Shown piece after piece: positions 1 to 7,432 of a stretch of 16,279 nucleotides of DNA. Origin of the DNA: Alectryocaccobium sp964389285 (GTDB lineage: Bacteria; Bacillota; Clostridia; Lachnospirales; Lachnospiraceae); the NCBI GenBank assembly GCA_964389285.1, contig CAYMCZ010000018.1, positions 1-16,279 on the forward strand, read 5' to 3'. How positions within the stretch are numbered: position 1 is the stretch's first letter; every line of letters starts with the position of its first letter. The translations under genes and the position numbers were made by a program. The notes under the pieces are model-generated. The model saw only the letters and a program-made list of their open reading frames with translations, ran no database searches and was not told the DNA's origin.

Positions 1-58
1 AAAATGAGAACTCTGGGGGTTTTACAGGAAAAATTGCTTAACTAAATGACATTGCGTT

Positions 59-2422
59 TTATATGCTGCGAGTGAGTATCAGCAGCTCATCCATATCCGG
101 TATTATAGCGTTCGCGACATCCGCGGGCGCGGGCAGAAAGCCCTGACTTTCCCAAAATGCGGCGGCAGCCGTATTTTTTTTCGGTATGCCGACACAAAGG
201 GTTTTACAGCCCTTGGCACTTAGCGCGGCTCTTAAATCCGCGAATATCTGCGAGCCTATTCCCTGTCTTTGCTTTTCGGCATCCACCATAAACCAGCCTA
301 TAAAGGCTTCGTCAGGCTTGGGATAATCCGTGACAAGATGCAAAATGGCCGTGAGATGACCGGCCTCATCATAAAAACCGGTAAAATACTGCTTTTCATT
401 TTGATTTAAATCGGGCAAATCAGTGATAACATCGGTAAGATCCCGAAGATAAGGCTTGATGCCCTGCAAACGATAATATTTTCTGTTATTACGGTAAAGT
501 CTGTATACATTTGATATTTCCGCTTCCGAGATGCTCCGGACATCGTATTCTGAAGAAAAACTCTGAATATCCGGAGCGTTTTTATTTTTGTGCTCTTCAT
601 ATTCAAGCGCGGGACGGAACTGTGTTTCATAAAGTTCTTTGTAGGTGCCGTTTTGCTCAAGAAGCTCGTCGTGGCTGCCCTGTTCTTTTATAACCCCGTC
701 TTTAACGACAAGAATACTGTCGGCCTTTAAAATAGTGGAAAGGCGATGCGCTATTACTATGCTTGTGCGGCCGTGCATCAATGCTTCAAGAGCGTCCTGT
801 ATGGCGTTTTCGGAAATGGAATCAAGCGCCGAGGTTGCTTCGTCCAAAATCAGAATCTTAGGGTTTTTAAGTATGACTCTCGCGATGGAAAGCCGCTGCT
901 TTTCGCCGCCGGAAAGCTTCAGGCCGCGGTTGCCTACCACCGTATCATAACCGTCCGGCTGCGAGATGATAAAATCATGAATACTGGCGGTTTTGCAGGC
1001 TTTTTCTATCTCTTCTTCGGTCGCGTCGTCTTTGGCGTAAAGCAGGTTGTCTTTTATGGTTCCGTTAAAAAGATAGGTGTCCTGCGTGACCATGCCGATG
1101 TTTTGACGAAGGTATTCGAGGTCAAAGTCGCGTACGTCAACACCGGCTATTTTTACGGAGCCGTCAAGAACGTCATAAAGCCTGGGCAGCAGGTTTACGA
1201 CCGTGGATTTGCCCGAGCCGGACGGGCCGACTATTGCGTACATGCATCCTCCTGGAATGCTAAAATCAACATCTTTCAGAATTACCGTCTCCGGCTCATA
1301 ACCGAATTTCACATGACTGAAAACTATATCTTTTTCGGTGACATCCGGTTTTTTGCCGTTTTCCGGATTTGTAATAGTATTTTCCCGGTCAAGGTATTCA
1401 AATATTCTGGAAAAAAGAGCAAGCGAGCGCGTAAAATCCACCTGAATATTCAAAAGGGATTCGACGGGGCGGTACAGCCTGTTTACAAGCGCGACAGTGG
1501 CGGTTATCGTGCCGACGGTGAGCGCCGGATCCAAAAGCCGTATTATCAGGACGCCTCCCGCAAAATATATAAGAAGCGGGCCGAGCTGCGTAAACATGCC
1601 CAGAAGCACAAAGAAAAGCCTGCCGCTTCGGGTTTCTTTTAAAGAAAGCCTGGTGGCTTCGTCATTGATTTTTACGAAATTTTCGTATTCTTTTTTTTCG
1701 CGGGTGAACAGCTTGACCAGCATTGAACCGCTCACGGAAAGCGTTTCGTTAATCATCTGGTTCATTTCATCGTTTTTGGCCTGGCTTTTCGTAAGCAGGG
1801 TGTATCGTTTTTTTCCGGCACTTCTTGTGGGAAGAATCAAAAGAGGTATTACCGCAATCCCTATGAGCGCAAGCTGCCAGCTCATGGCAAACAGAGCCAC
1901 TAAAGTAGTGACGACTATCGCTGTATTGCTTACTGCTGAAGAAAGCGTGCCGCTTATCACGGTGCTGACACCGCTGATGTCGGTGTTCATCCTGGTGATG
2001 ATATCGCCCTGTTTTTCGGTAGTGAAAAACGCATGAGGCATATATTCGAGATGTTTATACATCTCGTTTTTCATATCAAAGATAATTCGCTGGGCTATCC
2101 AGGCGTTTATATAGCTTTCCAGCAGGCCGATCAGCTGGCTCGCCGTTAAAGCGATCAGAGCGAAGATCAGGAGTTGTATCAGGAGAGAGAGATCTTTGCC
2201 TACAAGGGCGTCGTCCACGATACGTCCGGTGATTATCGAGGGCAGCAGGCCCACGACGGCGGAAACGATGATGGTTGCGAACACCAGCAGAAACTGCCAG
2301 CGGTACGGCTTCAGATATGAAAGTATCCGCAGGAGCAGTTCTTTTGAAAGTTTCGGAACATTTGCTTTTTCTTCGTCGGTCAGGAAGCCTCTCGGCCCCA
2401 GACCTCTGTACGGCCCTGCCAT
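59..2422 (-). CDS. ABC exporter (TM domain + ATPase) fused to a C-terminal GNAT acetyltransferase
   Basis: This is a membrane half-transporter of the MsbA/LmrA-like exporter type, expected to work as a dimer; its substrate cannot be told from sequence. Counting from the upstream Met at 2428 (789 aa), a six-helix membrane domain spans about residues 40-330. It is followed by a complete ATPase with Walker A GPSGSGKS (401-408), Q-loop MVTQD, signature LSGGEKQR (505-512), Walker B ILILDE (525-530) and H-loop His561. Exporters of this type usually end near residue 610. Here the frame continues through a short polar linker into about 160 residues (from 628) that resemble a GNAT N-acetyltransferase, with the acetyl-CoA loop motif RQGIG and a typical GNAT end (AAAFWESQGF). 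I place the start at 2422 because AGGAGG (2432-2437) is 9 bases away; the Met at 2428 is only 3 bases from it. A strong promoter lies upstream, and the gene is divergent from the sigma factor gene. The fusion is uninterrupted. Confidence 0.9.
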   Translation of the reverse strand: MAGPYRGLGPRGFLTDEEKANVPKLSKELLLRILSYLKPYRWQFLLVFATIIVSAVVGLLPSIITGRIVDDALVGKDLSLLIQLLIFALIALTASQLIGLLESYINAWIAQRIIFDMKNEMYKHLEYMPHAFFTTEKQGDIITRMNTDISGVSTVISGTLSSAVSNTAIVVTTLVALFAMSWQLALIGIAVIPLLILPTRSAGKKRYTLLTKSQAKNDEMNQMINETLSVSGSMLVKLFTREKKEYENFVKINDEATRLSLKETRSGRLFFVLLGMFTQLGPLLIYFAGGVLIIRLLDPALTVGTITATVALVNRLYRPVESLLNIQVDFTRSLALFSRIFEYLDRENTITNPENGKKPDVTEKDIVFSHVKFGYEPETVILKDVDFSIPGGCMYAIVGPSGSGKSTVVNLLPRLYDVLDGSVKIAGVDVRDFDLEYLRQNIGMVTQDTYLFNGTIKDNLLYAKDDATEEEIEKACKTASIHDFIISQPDGYDTVVGNRGLKLSGGEKQRLSIARVILKNPKILILDEATSALDSISENAIQDALEALMHGRTSIVIAHRLSTILKADSILVVKDGVIKEQGSHDELLEQNGTYKELYETQFRPALEYEEHKNKNAPDIQSFSSEYDVRSISEAEISNVYRLYRNNRKYYRLQGIKPYLRDLTDVITDLPDLNQNEKQYFTGFYDEAGHLTAILHLVTDYPKPDEAFIGWFMVDAEKQRQGIGSQIFADLRAALSAKGCKTLCVGIPKKNTAAAAFWESQGFLPAPADVANAIIPDMDELLILTRSI

Positions 2423-2451
2423 AAACATGTACCTCCTGTTTCTGATAATTG

Positions 2452-2481
2452 ATTATAGAACGCTTTAAGAAGTATTTGCAA
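2452..2481 (-). promoter_or_regulatory. Sigma-A promoter of the ABC-GNAT gene
   Basis: Read on the minus strand, TTGCAA (2476-2481) is followed after 18 bases by a perfect TATAAT (2452-2457). It lies about 30 bases upstream of the gene's start codon. It points away from the sigma-factor promoter, so the two units are divergently transcribed from a shared 250-base region. Confidence 0.7.
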
Positions 2482-2522
2482 GGATAAAGATCGGATGTCC
2501 GGCGATTATCCGTGAATACGAT

Positions 2523-2551
2523 TTGACAAGCTGCAGCAAAGCGTTTATTCT
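2523..2551 (+). promoter_or_regulatory. Sigma-A-type promoter upstream of the ECF sigma gene
   Basis: A perfect -35 box TTGACA (2523-2528) is followed after 17 bases by TATTCT (2546-2551). It lies about 120 bases before the sigma-factor start and upstream of the second, atypical promoter motif at 2578-2611. It could supply basal expression of the cassette. Confidence 0.6.
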
Positions 2552-2577
2552 GATTTTTGGCTGAATGCCCGGTATGA

Positions 2578-2611
2578 TTTTTCCATAAAATCATGCCGTT
2601 TGAACGTATAT
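2578..2611 (+). promoter_or_regulatory. Putative ECF-sigma autoregulatory promoter, copy 1
   Basis: The sequence TTTTTCCATAAA (2578-2589), 15 bases, then CGTATAT (2605-2611) is repeated with identical boxes and identical spacing at 3744-3777, before the lipoprotein gene. The CGTA-type second box and the 15-16 base gap fit the general form of an ECF sigma promoter. The neighbouring ECF sigma factor is the obvious candidate to recognise it. The assignment is inferred from the repetition and position; no published consensus was matched. Confidence 0.55.
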
Positions 2612-2631
2612 ATTTATAAGAGATGCCGTTG

Positions 2632-2652
2632 TGCCGCATTTATCAGGCGGCA
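2632..2652 (+). promoter_or_regulatory. Hairpin in the leader of the sigma-factor gene
   Basis: TGCCGC (2632-2637) and GCGGCA (2647-2652) form a 6-bp stem with a 9-base loop. An alternative partner, ATGCCG at 2623-2628, can pair with CGGCAT at 2648-2653, so two exclusive stems are possible. The hairpin ends 5 bases before the AAAGGA ribosome binding site (2658-2663), close enough to affect translation. A regulatory role is not shown. Confidence 0.3.
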
Positions 2653-2670
2653 TATATAAAGGAAAGCTGT

Positions 2671-3201
2671 ATGACAGAGGCGATATTTGATTCATGTATA
2701 AAAGAAATATGTGACGGGGATAAAAACGGCCTGAAAAAGATATATGAGGAATATCTGCCATATATTTATACGGTTGTTTTCAATATTCTGGGCAACAAAG
2801 AAGATGCCGAGGATGTAACCAGTTCGTTTTTCATAAAACTGTGGACAACCGCGGACAGATACAGATCAGGCGGAAATCACAGGGCATATATGGCTGCGGT
2901 TGCCAGAAACATGGCTATAGACAGCCTGCGGAAAAGAAAGCGGGAAATACCGGAAGAAGACGGCTTTTTATCGGATGCAAGGCAGCATTCCTCCGGGTTT
3001 GAGGAGAGCATTGTGGAACGGCTGACGCTTAAAGAGGCAATGAAAAAGCTGTCAGACATCCAAAAAGAAATAATCCATTTAAAGTTATACGGAGGCCTTA
3101 CGTTTCGTGAAATTGCTTCCGTTGTCGGGAAACCGCAGGGCACAGTCTCATGGCAGTATAATGAGGCGTTAAAAATCTTGAGGAGGTTCGGTTATGAGTA
3201 A
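2671..3201 (+). CDS. ECF-type RNA polymerase sigma factor
   Basis: This 176-residue protein is a small sigma-70 family member that would direct RNA polymerase to a dedicated promoter set. It has only regions 2 and 4, as in ECF sigma factors. Region 2 runs through LPYIYTVVFNILGNKEDAED, the conserved aspartate-rich helix, and on to AVARNMAIDSLRKRKR. Region 4 has the helix-turn-helix GLTFREIASVVGKPQGTVSW. The start at 2671 follows AAAGGA (2658-2663); the open frame extends upstream to 2623, but that ATG lacks a good ribosome binding site. The stop overlaps the next gene by 8 bases, which suggests translational coupling to a membrane protein that is probably its anti-sigma factor. Two promoter-like sequences precede it. 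The inducing signal and regulon are unknown. Confidence 0.9.
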   Translation: MTEAIFDSCIKEICDGDKNGLKKIYEEYLPYIYTVVFNILGNKEDAEDVTSSFFIKLWTTADRYRSGGNHRAYMAAVARNMAIDSLRKRKREIPEEDGFLSDARQHSSGFEESIVERLTLKEAMKKLSDIQKEIIHLKLYGGLTFREIASVVGKPQGTVSWQYNEALKILRRFGYE

Positions 3202-3742
3202 AAATCTGTATGATGAATATAACAAAATGATAAATGACTCGGCGCCCGACCTCTGGGAGCGGATAAACGCATCTATCGACTCGCAGCCGTCGGCCGCGCC
3301 TGATGCGTATAAACCGAAAAAATGGCGGCCGAGGTATTCCGTTTTGACTGCCGCAGCGGCCTGTGTATGCGCCGCGATACTGATACCGGTTGTGATTATT
3401 TCCATGAACGGCGGCAGCAAAATGCATTCCGGGAGCATGTATGAAAACGCAATGCAGGATGAAATGCATGAGGCAGCGGCAGAGCAGGCGGCACCTGCAG
3501 GCGAGACCTGTCAGGTTCTGTTTGAGATCGACGGGATCCGGGACAAAGTCAACGAAAAAAGAACTTATACGGCAATGGTTTTGGAGGATTCGGACGACGG
3601 ACGTTTCTTAGAAGGCGAGAGGATTTATATAGAATATGAATCCGACACGGCGCTTGCCGCAGGGACATATAAAGCTGAACTTGAACTCTCAAAAAACCAT
3701 GATTCCGTATATATTATGACATCCGAACCTGTTATTTTATAA
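3194..3742 (+). CDS. Single-pass membrane protein, probable anti-sigma factor
   Basis: I do not recognise a named family with certainty. The 182-residue protein has a polar cytoplasmic N-terminus with a short segment around SAPDLWERINASI. It continues with one membrane segment (about 49-71, SVLTAAAACVCAAILIPVVI) and an outer domain of about 110 residues beginning in a Met/Glu/Ala-rich stretch. This layout, and an 8-base overlap with an upstream ECF sigma gene, is what is usually seen for membrane anti-sigma factors. The N-terminal segment would bind the sigma factor and the outer part would sense the signal. No zinc-binding HxxxCxxC anti-sigma motif is visible. AGGAGG (3181-3186) precedes the start. 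It lies immediately upstream of the VWA lipoprotein gene, which may act in the same sensing pathway. The role is inferred from position and topology. Confidence 0.7.
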   Translation: MSKNLYDEYNKMINDSAPDLWERINASIDSQPSAAPDAYKPKKWRPRYSVLTAAAACVCAAILIPVVIISMNGGSKMHSGSMYENAMQDEMHEAAAEQAAPAGETCQVLFEIDGIRDKVNEKRTYTAMVLEDSDDGRFLEGERIYIEYESDTALAAGTYKAELELSKNHDSVYIMTSEPVIL

Positions 3743-3743
3743 T

Positions 3744-3777
3744 TTTTTCCATAAATTCTTTTGTATGAAACGTATAT
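3744..3777 (+). promoter_or_regulatory. Putative ECF-sigma promoter, copy 2, before the VWA lipoprotein
   Basis: TTTTTCCATAAA (3744-3755), 15 bases, then CGTATAT (3771-3777) repeats the motif found before the sigma gene at 2578-2611. It lies in the 70-base gap between the membrane protein and the lipoprotein gene, with its second box 35 bases before the start codon. It would allow the lipoprotein to be induced separately from the two upstream genes. Confidence 0.55.
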
Positions 3778-3812
3778 GTTACAGAAGCTTACCTTACAGG
3801 AGGGAAATCATT

Positions 3813-5423
3813 ATGAAGAAAAAGACATTTAAAATAATCGCATGCACCGCCTGTGCCGCGCTTTTGTTTACGGGCTGCGGAGCACCCGCAGGCCCCTCGT
3901 CTTCGCGGACGAATTCGACATCATCGTCGGGCGCGGCCGCGCCCAATAAAAGCGGCGTTTATACGGACGGAGCATATTACGAAGCAACGGAAACCGACGG
4001 CGGGATGTATAACTATTATTACGATGAGTTCAATACCGAGGAATACTCATATCTGGAGCCGAACGGCTTCAGATCGGTAGCCATTTCCCCGCTTTCAACC
4101 TTTGCGGCGGACGTGGACACCGCTTCGTACGCAAACTTAAGAAGAATGTTGAACTACGGTTACGAAAAAGAGGACATTCCGAAAGGTGCCGTAAGGGCGG
4201 AAGAAATGATAAATTATTTTTCTTATGACTACGACGGGCCGAAAAAAGGAGAACCTTTCGGCGTGAATGTGGAAATAAGCGAATGTCCGTGGAACTCTGA
4301 CAACGTGCTGCTTATGCTGGGGCTTCAGACAGAAAAAATTGATTTTTCGGACGCGCCCGACAGCAATATAGTCTTTCTTATTGACGTGTCGGGTTCGATG
4401 GATTCGAGCGACAAGCTTCCGCTTTTGCAGGATTCCCTTTGCATGCTTGTAGATGAGCTGGATGAAAAAGATACGGTTTCGATAGTGACGTATTCCGGAT
4501 ATTTCGATGTTGTGCTCGAGGGCGTAAGCGCGGATAAGTCAGAGCTTATAAAAGAAGCGATTAACAGGCTCTATGCCGACGGGTCCACCAACGGAGGAGA
4601 CGCCATAAACGAGGCTTATAAAATTGCCGAGAAATATTATATCGAAGGCGGGGTAAACAGGGTGATAATGGCTACGGACGGTGATCTGAATGTCGGAGTT
4701 ACCAGTGAAAGTGCTCTTGAAACCCTGATCAGTGAAAAGAAAGAAAGCGGAGTTTTCCTGTCGATTCTGGGGTTCGGAACAGGCAATTACAGCGATTCGA
4801 GACTTGAGATTCTTGCAGATAAAGGAAACGGAAACTATTCATATATCGATTCCATACGTGAGGCAAAGAAAGTCCTTGTGGAAGAGCTGGGCGCAAATAT
4901 GGTGACTGTGGCAAAAGACGTTAAGCTGCAGATAGAATTTAACCCCAAATATGTTTCCGAATATCGTCAGATAGGTTATGAAAACAGAGAAATCAACGAT
5001 GAGGATTTTGATAACGATGAAAAAGACGGCGGAGAGATCGGCGCAGGGCACAGCGTAACGGTGCTTTATGAGCTGGTTCCCGCGAAAGATGAAAACGGCG
5101 AAAGTTCGCTTAAATATCAGAAATCCGTGGCTACGGATGCGGCCGATTCGGACGAATGGTGTACTCTCAGTATCAGATATAAAGAACCCGAAGGAGATAA
5201 ATCACAGCTTCTCAGTTATCCCATAGAGGATTCTTATTACACGGACGAGCCTTCGGATGACTTTCTTTTCGCGGCCTGCGTAGCAGAGTTTGCAATGTAT
5301 CTTTCGGACAGTGAGTATCTCGAAAACGGCAGTCTGCGGCAGATAAAGGATATTCTTTCGGAAATGGATTTTGATGATGAGGCGAAGGACGAGTTTGCGG
5401 ATCTTGTTTATATGCTCAGGTAA
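3813..5423 (+). CDS. VWA-domain lipoprotein, YfbK-like (von Willebrand factor A + DUF3520)
   Basis: This 536-residue surface lipoprotein has a signal peptide with a Lys-rich start, a hydrophobic core and a lipobox ending LLFTGC (lipidated Cys22). A Ser/Thr/Gly/Ala-rich linker follows, then a conserved N-terminal segment (ASYANLRRMLNYGY, EEMINYFSYDY) typical of YfbK-like proteins. The VWA domain has a complete metal-binding MIDAS site: DVSGS (D191, S193, S195), T259 in STNGGDA, and D289 in ATDGD. The C-terminus (SYPIEDSYY to the end) resembles DUF3520. Such domains bind protein or peptide ligands through a divalent cation. The start at 3813 follows AGGAGG (3799-3804); the frame is open back to 3765, but that would place extra residues before the signal peptide. 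The gene is last in the sigma/anti-sigma cassette and has its own copy of the repeated promoter motif. The ligand is unknown. Confidence 0.9.
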   Translation: MKKKTFKIIACTACAALLFTGCGAPAGPSSSRTNSTSSSGAAAPNKSGVYTDGAYYEATETDGGMYNYYYDEFNTEEYSYLEPNGFRSVAISPLSTFAADVDTASYANLRRMLNYGYEKEDIPKGAVRAEEMINYFSYDYDGPKKGEPFGVNVEISECPWNSDNVLLMLGLQTEKIDFSDAPDSNIVFLIDVSGSMDSSDKLPLLQDSLCMLVDELDEKDTVSIVTYSGYFDVVLEGVSADKSELIKEAINRLYADGSTNGGDAINEAYKIAEKYYIEGGVNRVIMATDGDLNVGVTSESALETLISEKKESGVFLSILGFGTGNYSDSRLEILADKGNGNYSYIDSIREAKKVLVEELGANMVTVAKDVKLQIEFNPKYVSEYRQIGYENREINDEDFDNDEKDGGEIGAGHSVTVLYELVPAKDENGESSLKYQKSVATDAADSDEWCTLSIRYKEPEGDKSQLLSYPIEDSYYTDEPSDDFLFAACVAEFAMYLSDSEYLENGSLRQIKDILSEMDFDDEAKDEFADLVYMLR

Positions 5424-5449
5424 ATGAGTGAAAAAACAGCTGATAGCAA

Positions 5450-5673
5450 GCGGCTGTCACAGTATGCTAACTGAATGAATATTCTGGAGGGAACATCCGC
5501 AACGCCGGTACTTAGCGAACGCAAGCGTAAGTGCCGCGTGAGGTTAGTACCGCTGCGTGAGGGTGCTGAACGTCCAGTGGACGTTCGGTTAGCACCGACC
5601 GGAGCGGAGCGGAGACCTAAGCGCAAGCGGTTCCCGGAAGAATATTCATGAAAAAGCATACCATGACAGCCGC
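5450..5673. repeat. 224-bp nested inverted-repeat element (MITE-like or structured RNA/terminator)
   Basis: The ends are 19-base arms (5450-5468 and 5655-5673) that match at 17 of 19 positions when one is reversed and complemented. Inside them is a perfect 11-base inverted repeat, ATGAATATTCT (5475-5485) with 5639-5649. A GGGAAC/CCGC stem continues inward (5489-5500 with 5627-5635). The core holds further hairpins, 5507-5517 with 5526-5535 and 5563-5576 with 5578-5595, and recurring words such as GCGTGAGG and GGTTAGYACC. It lies between two convergent genes. Its ends resemble the shorter element at 13042-13126. No transposase is present and no clear target duplication is seen. It could be a non-autonomous mobile element, a bidirectional terminator or an RNA structure. 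Confidence 0.65.
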
Positions 5674-5691
5674 ATTTTCGTATCGGATGTT

Positions 5692-7350
5692 TTACTGATT
5701 ATTAATCGCGGTCACAAGCGCCTCGATGGAAGCGTGAATTATATCCGCATTTACTCCGGCGCCCCATGAGACTTTGCCGTCTTTGCCCTGGATGCCGACA
5801 TAGGCGATGGCTCTTGAGCTGTCGCTTTTGGCCAGGGCGTGTTCCTGATACGTTATAAGGGTGAATTCAAGACCGTAGGCTGCTTTCAGCGCATTTGAAA
5901 CAGCGTTAAGGCGGCCGTTGCCTTTTGCGACGGTGGTCTTTTCGGATTCGCCCGTTTTTATTGTGGTAATCGTGGCTTCGATCGTGTATTCGTCAGGACG
6001 CTTGAAATGATAGTCCAATATCTGATACGGCGTTTTTTTATCTTCGTAAGTACGTTTGAACAATTCAAATATTTCAGTCGGCATAAGCTCTTTATGCATC
6101 TGATCTGAAAGAGCCTTGGTAGTATAGCCCATGTGTTCGCGCATTTTCGGAGGAAGTGTAAGTCCGAAATTGCGTTCCAGAATATAGCCCACGCCGCCTT
6201 TGCCTGACTGGCTGTTTATCCTGATAACATCGGCATCATAGTTTCTGCCGATATCAGTAGGGTCTATGGGAAGGTAAGGAACTGTCCATGAGTCGTCATC
6301 TTTTTCGGCCCTGTAAGCCATACCTTTTGCAATGGCATCCTGGTGGGAGCCTGAAAACGCTGCAAATACCAGTGTACCGGAATAAGGCGACCTGTCATGG
6401 ATCTTCATATCCGTAAACTCCTCATATTTGTCGCAAAGCATGGGCATGTCGGAAAGATCCAGTTTCGGGTCAATTCCCTGCACATACATATTCATGGCGA
6501 GGGTTACTATATCAACATTTCCGGTACGCTCGCCGTTGCCGAAAAGCGTCCCCTCTATACGGTCGGCTCCGGCCAGAAGTCCAAGCTCGGCATCGGCAAC
6601 GCCGGTACCTCTGTCGTTATGAGGGTGAAGAGATATAGCCACACTGTCACGATATTTGAGGTTTTTGTCAAAGTATTCGATCTGACTGGCGTAAACATGC
6701 GGCAGGGAAAGCTGAACCGTACTCGGCAGGTTGATTATGGCTTTTCTGTCAGGAGTCGGCTTCCAGATATCCAGTACCGCGTTGCATACCTCAAGCGCGT
6801 ATTCCGGCTCTGTGCCGGTGAAGCTTTCGGGGCTGTATTCGAAGCGGTATTTCTGACCGTACTGTTCTGTCAGATCCCTAAGCAGCAGGGCGCCGTTTGT
6901 TGCGATCTCTTTGATCTCTTCTTTTGATTTTTTGAAGACCTGCTCTCTTTGTGCAAGTGAAGTGGAGTTATATACATGAACCACCACGTTGTCACATCCG
7001 TTTATGGCTTCGAAGGTTTTTTTGATAATATGCTCCCTTGCCTGGGTGAGTACCTGTATTGTAACGTCGTCAGGTATCAGTTTGCGGTCAATCAGAGAGC
7101 GCAGAAAAACATATTCCGTCTCTGAAGCGGCGGGAAAGCCGACTTCGATTTCTTTAAAACCCACATCCACAAGCAGTTGAAAGAATTCCAGTTTCTGATT
7201 CAGACTCATGGGGGTTATCAGAGCCTGGTTGCCGTCACGAAGATCCACGCTGCACCACACCGGCGCTTTATCTATACTGTCTTTATTTACCCAGTCGGTA
7301 TAGCCGGAGGGCGCAGGAAAATATTGTTTCTTATACTTCTTGTAATTCAT
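5692..7350 (-). CDS. leuA: 2-isopropylmalate synthase (type 2)
   Basis: This enzyme catalyses the first committed step of leucine synthesis, condensing acetyl-CoA with 2-oxoisovalerate to give 2-isopropylmalate. The 552 residues match the type-2 LeuA form found in actinobacteria and many Firmicutes, beginning with the typical YFPAPSGYTDW and APVWCSVDLRDGNQAL. The TIM-barrel active site is seen in RDGNQ (Asp39) and in HPHNDRGTG (metal ligands His242, His244). GNGERTGNVD follows around 271-280. The last ~110 residues (from about 440) are the regulatory dimer domain, where leucine feedback normally acts. AAGGAAT precedes the start. The gene stands alone with a promoter at 7392-7418 and a short leader. 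I saw no leader peptide or T-box. Other leu genes are not in the window. Confidence 0.95.
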   Translation of the reverse strand: MNYKKYKKQYFPAPSGYTDWVNKDSIDKAPVWCSVDLRDGNQALITPMSLNQKLEFFQLLVDVGFKEIEVGFPAASETEYVFLRSLIDRKLIPDDVTIQVLTQAREHIIKKTFEAINGCDNVVVHVYNSTSLAQREQVFKKSKEEIKEIATNGALLLRDLTEQYGQKYRFEYSPESFTGTEPEYALEVCNAVLDIWKPTPDRKAIINLPSTVQLSLPHVYASQIEYFDKNLKYRDSVAISLHPHNDRGTGVADAELGLLAGADRIEGTLFGNGERTGNVDIVTLAMNMYVQGIDPKLDLSDMPMLCDKYEEFTDMKIHDRSPYSGTLVFAAFSGSHQDAIAKGMAYRAEKDDDSWTVPYLPIDPTDIGRNYDADVIRINSQSGKGGVGYILERNFGLTLPPKMREHMGYTTKALSDQMHKELMPTEIFELFKRTYEDKKTPYQILDYHFKRPDEYTIEATITTIKTGESEKTTVAKGNGRLNAVSNALKAAYGLEFTLITYQEHALAKSDSSRAIAYVGIQGKDGKVSWGAGVNADIIHASIEALVTAINNQ

Positions 7351-7389
7351 AGAAAATTCCTTTCAGAATATAAGTAAATATTAAGAATA

Positions 7390-7418
7390 AGATTATCACG
7401 GCATAATTCGAATGTCAA
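7390..7418 (-). promoter_or_regulatory. Promoter of leuA
   Basis: On the minus strand a perfect TTGACA (7413-7418) is followed by GATAAT after 15 bases (7392-7397) or TAATCT after 17 bases (7390-7395). It lies about 45 bases before the leuA start. The leader is too short for a T-box or an attenuator with a peptide, so leucine control at this site, if any, is probably at initiation. Confidence 0.6.
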
Positions 7419-7432
7419 ACTGTTTCGGGTAT

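Noticed and set aside
1..58. Possible terminator after the ABC-GNAT gene
   Set aside because: I could find no convincing GC-rich stem with a U-run on the minus strand within these bases; the terminator may lie outside the window.
746..1642. A 298-codon open frame on the plus strand
   Set aside because: It lies entirely antisense to the ABC-GNAT gene, has no ribosome binding site, and its translation shows no recognisable domain and a composition typical of a reverse-frame shadow.
3813..5423. VWA protein as a CobT-like metal-chelatase subunit tied to the cobalamin genes
   Set aside because: It is a lipoprotein with a YfbK-type layout, lies in a separate sigma-factor cassette, and has no AAA+ partner nearby.
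5501..5630. CRISPR-like repeats in the GC-rich core
   Set aside because: The repeated words are short, unequal and inverted rather than regularly spaced direct repeats, and no cas gene is nearby.
5408..5659. An 83-codon minus-strand frame through the inverted-repeat element
   Set aside because: The translation is Arg/Ser-rich and follows the hairpin repeats; no ribosome binding site or family resemblance is seen.
7351..7432. T-box or leader-peptide attenuator before leuA
   Set aside because: The leader after the TTGACA promoter is only about 40 bases, with no terminator hairpin, no Leu-codon run and no T-box sequence.
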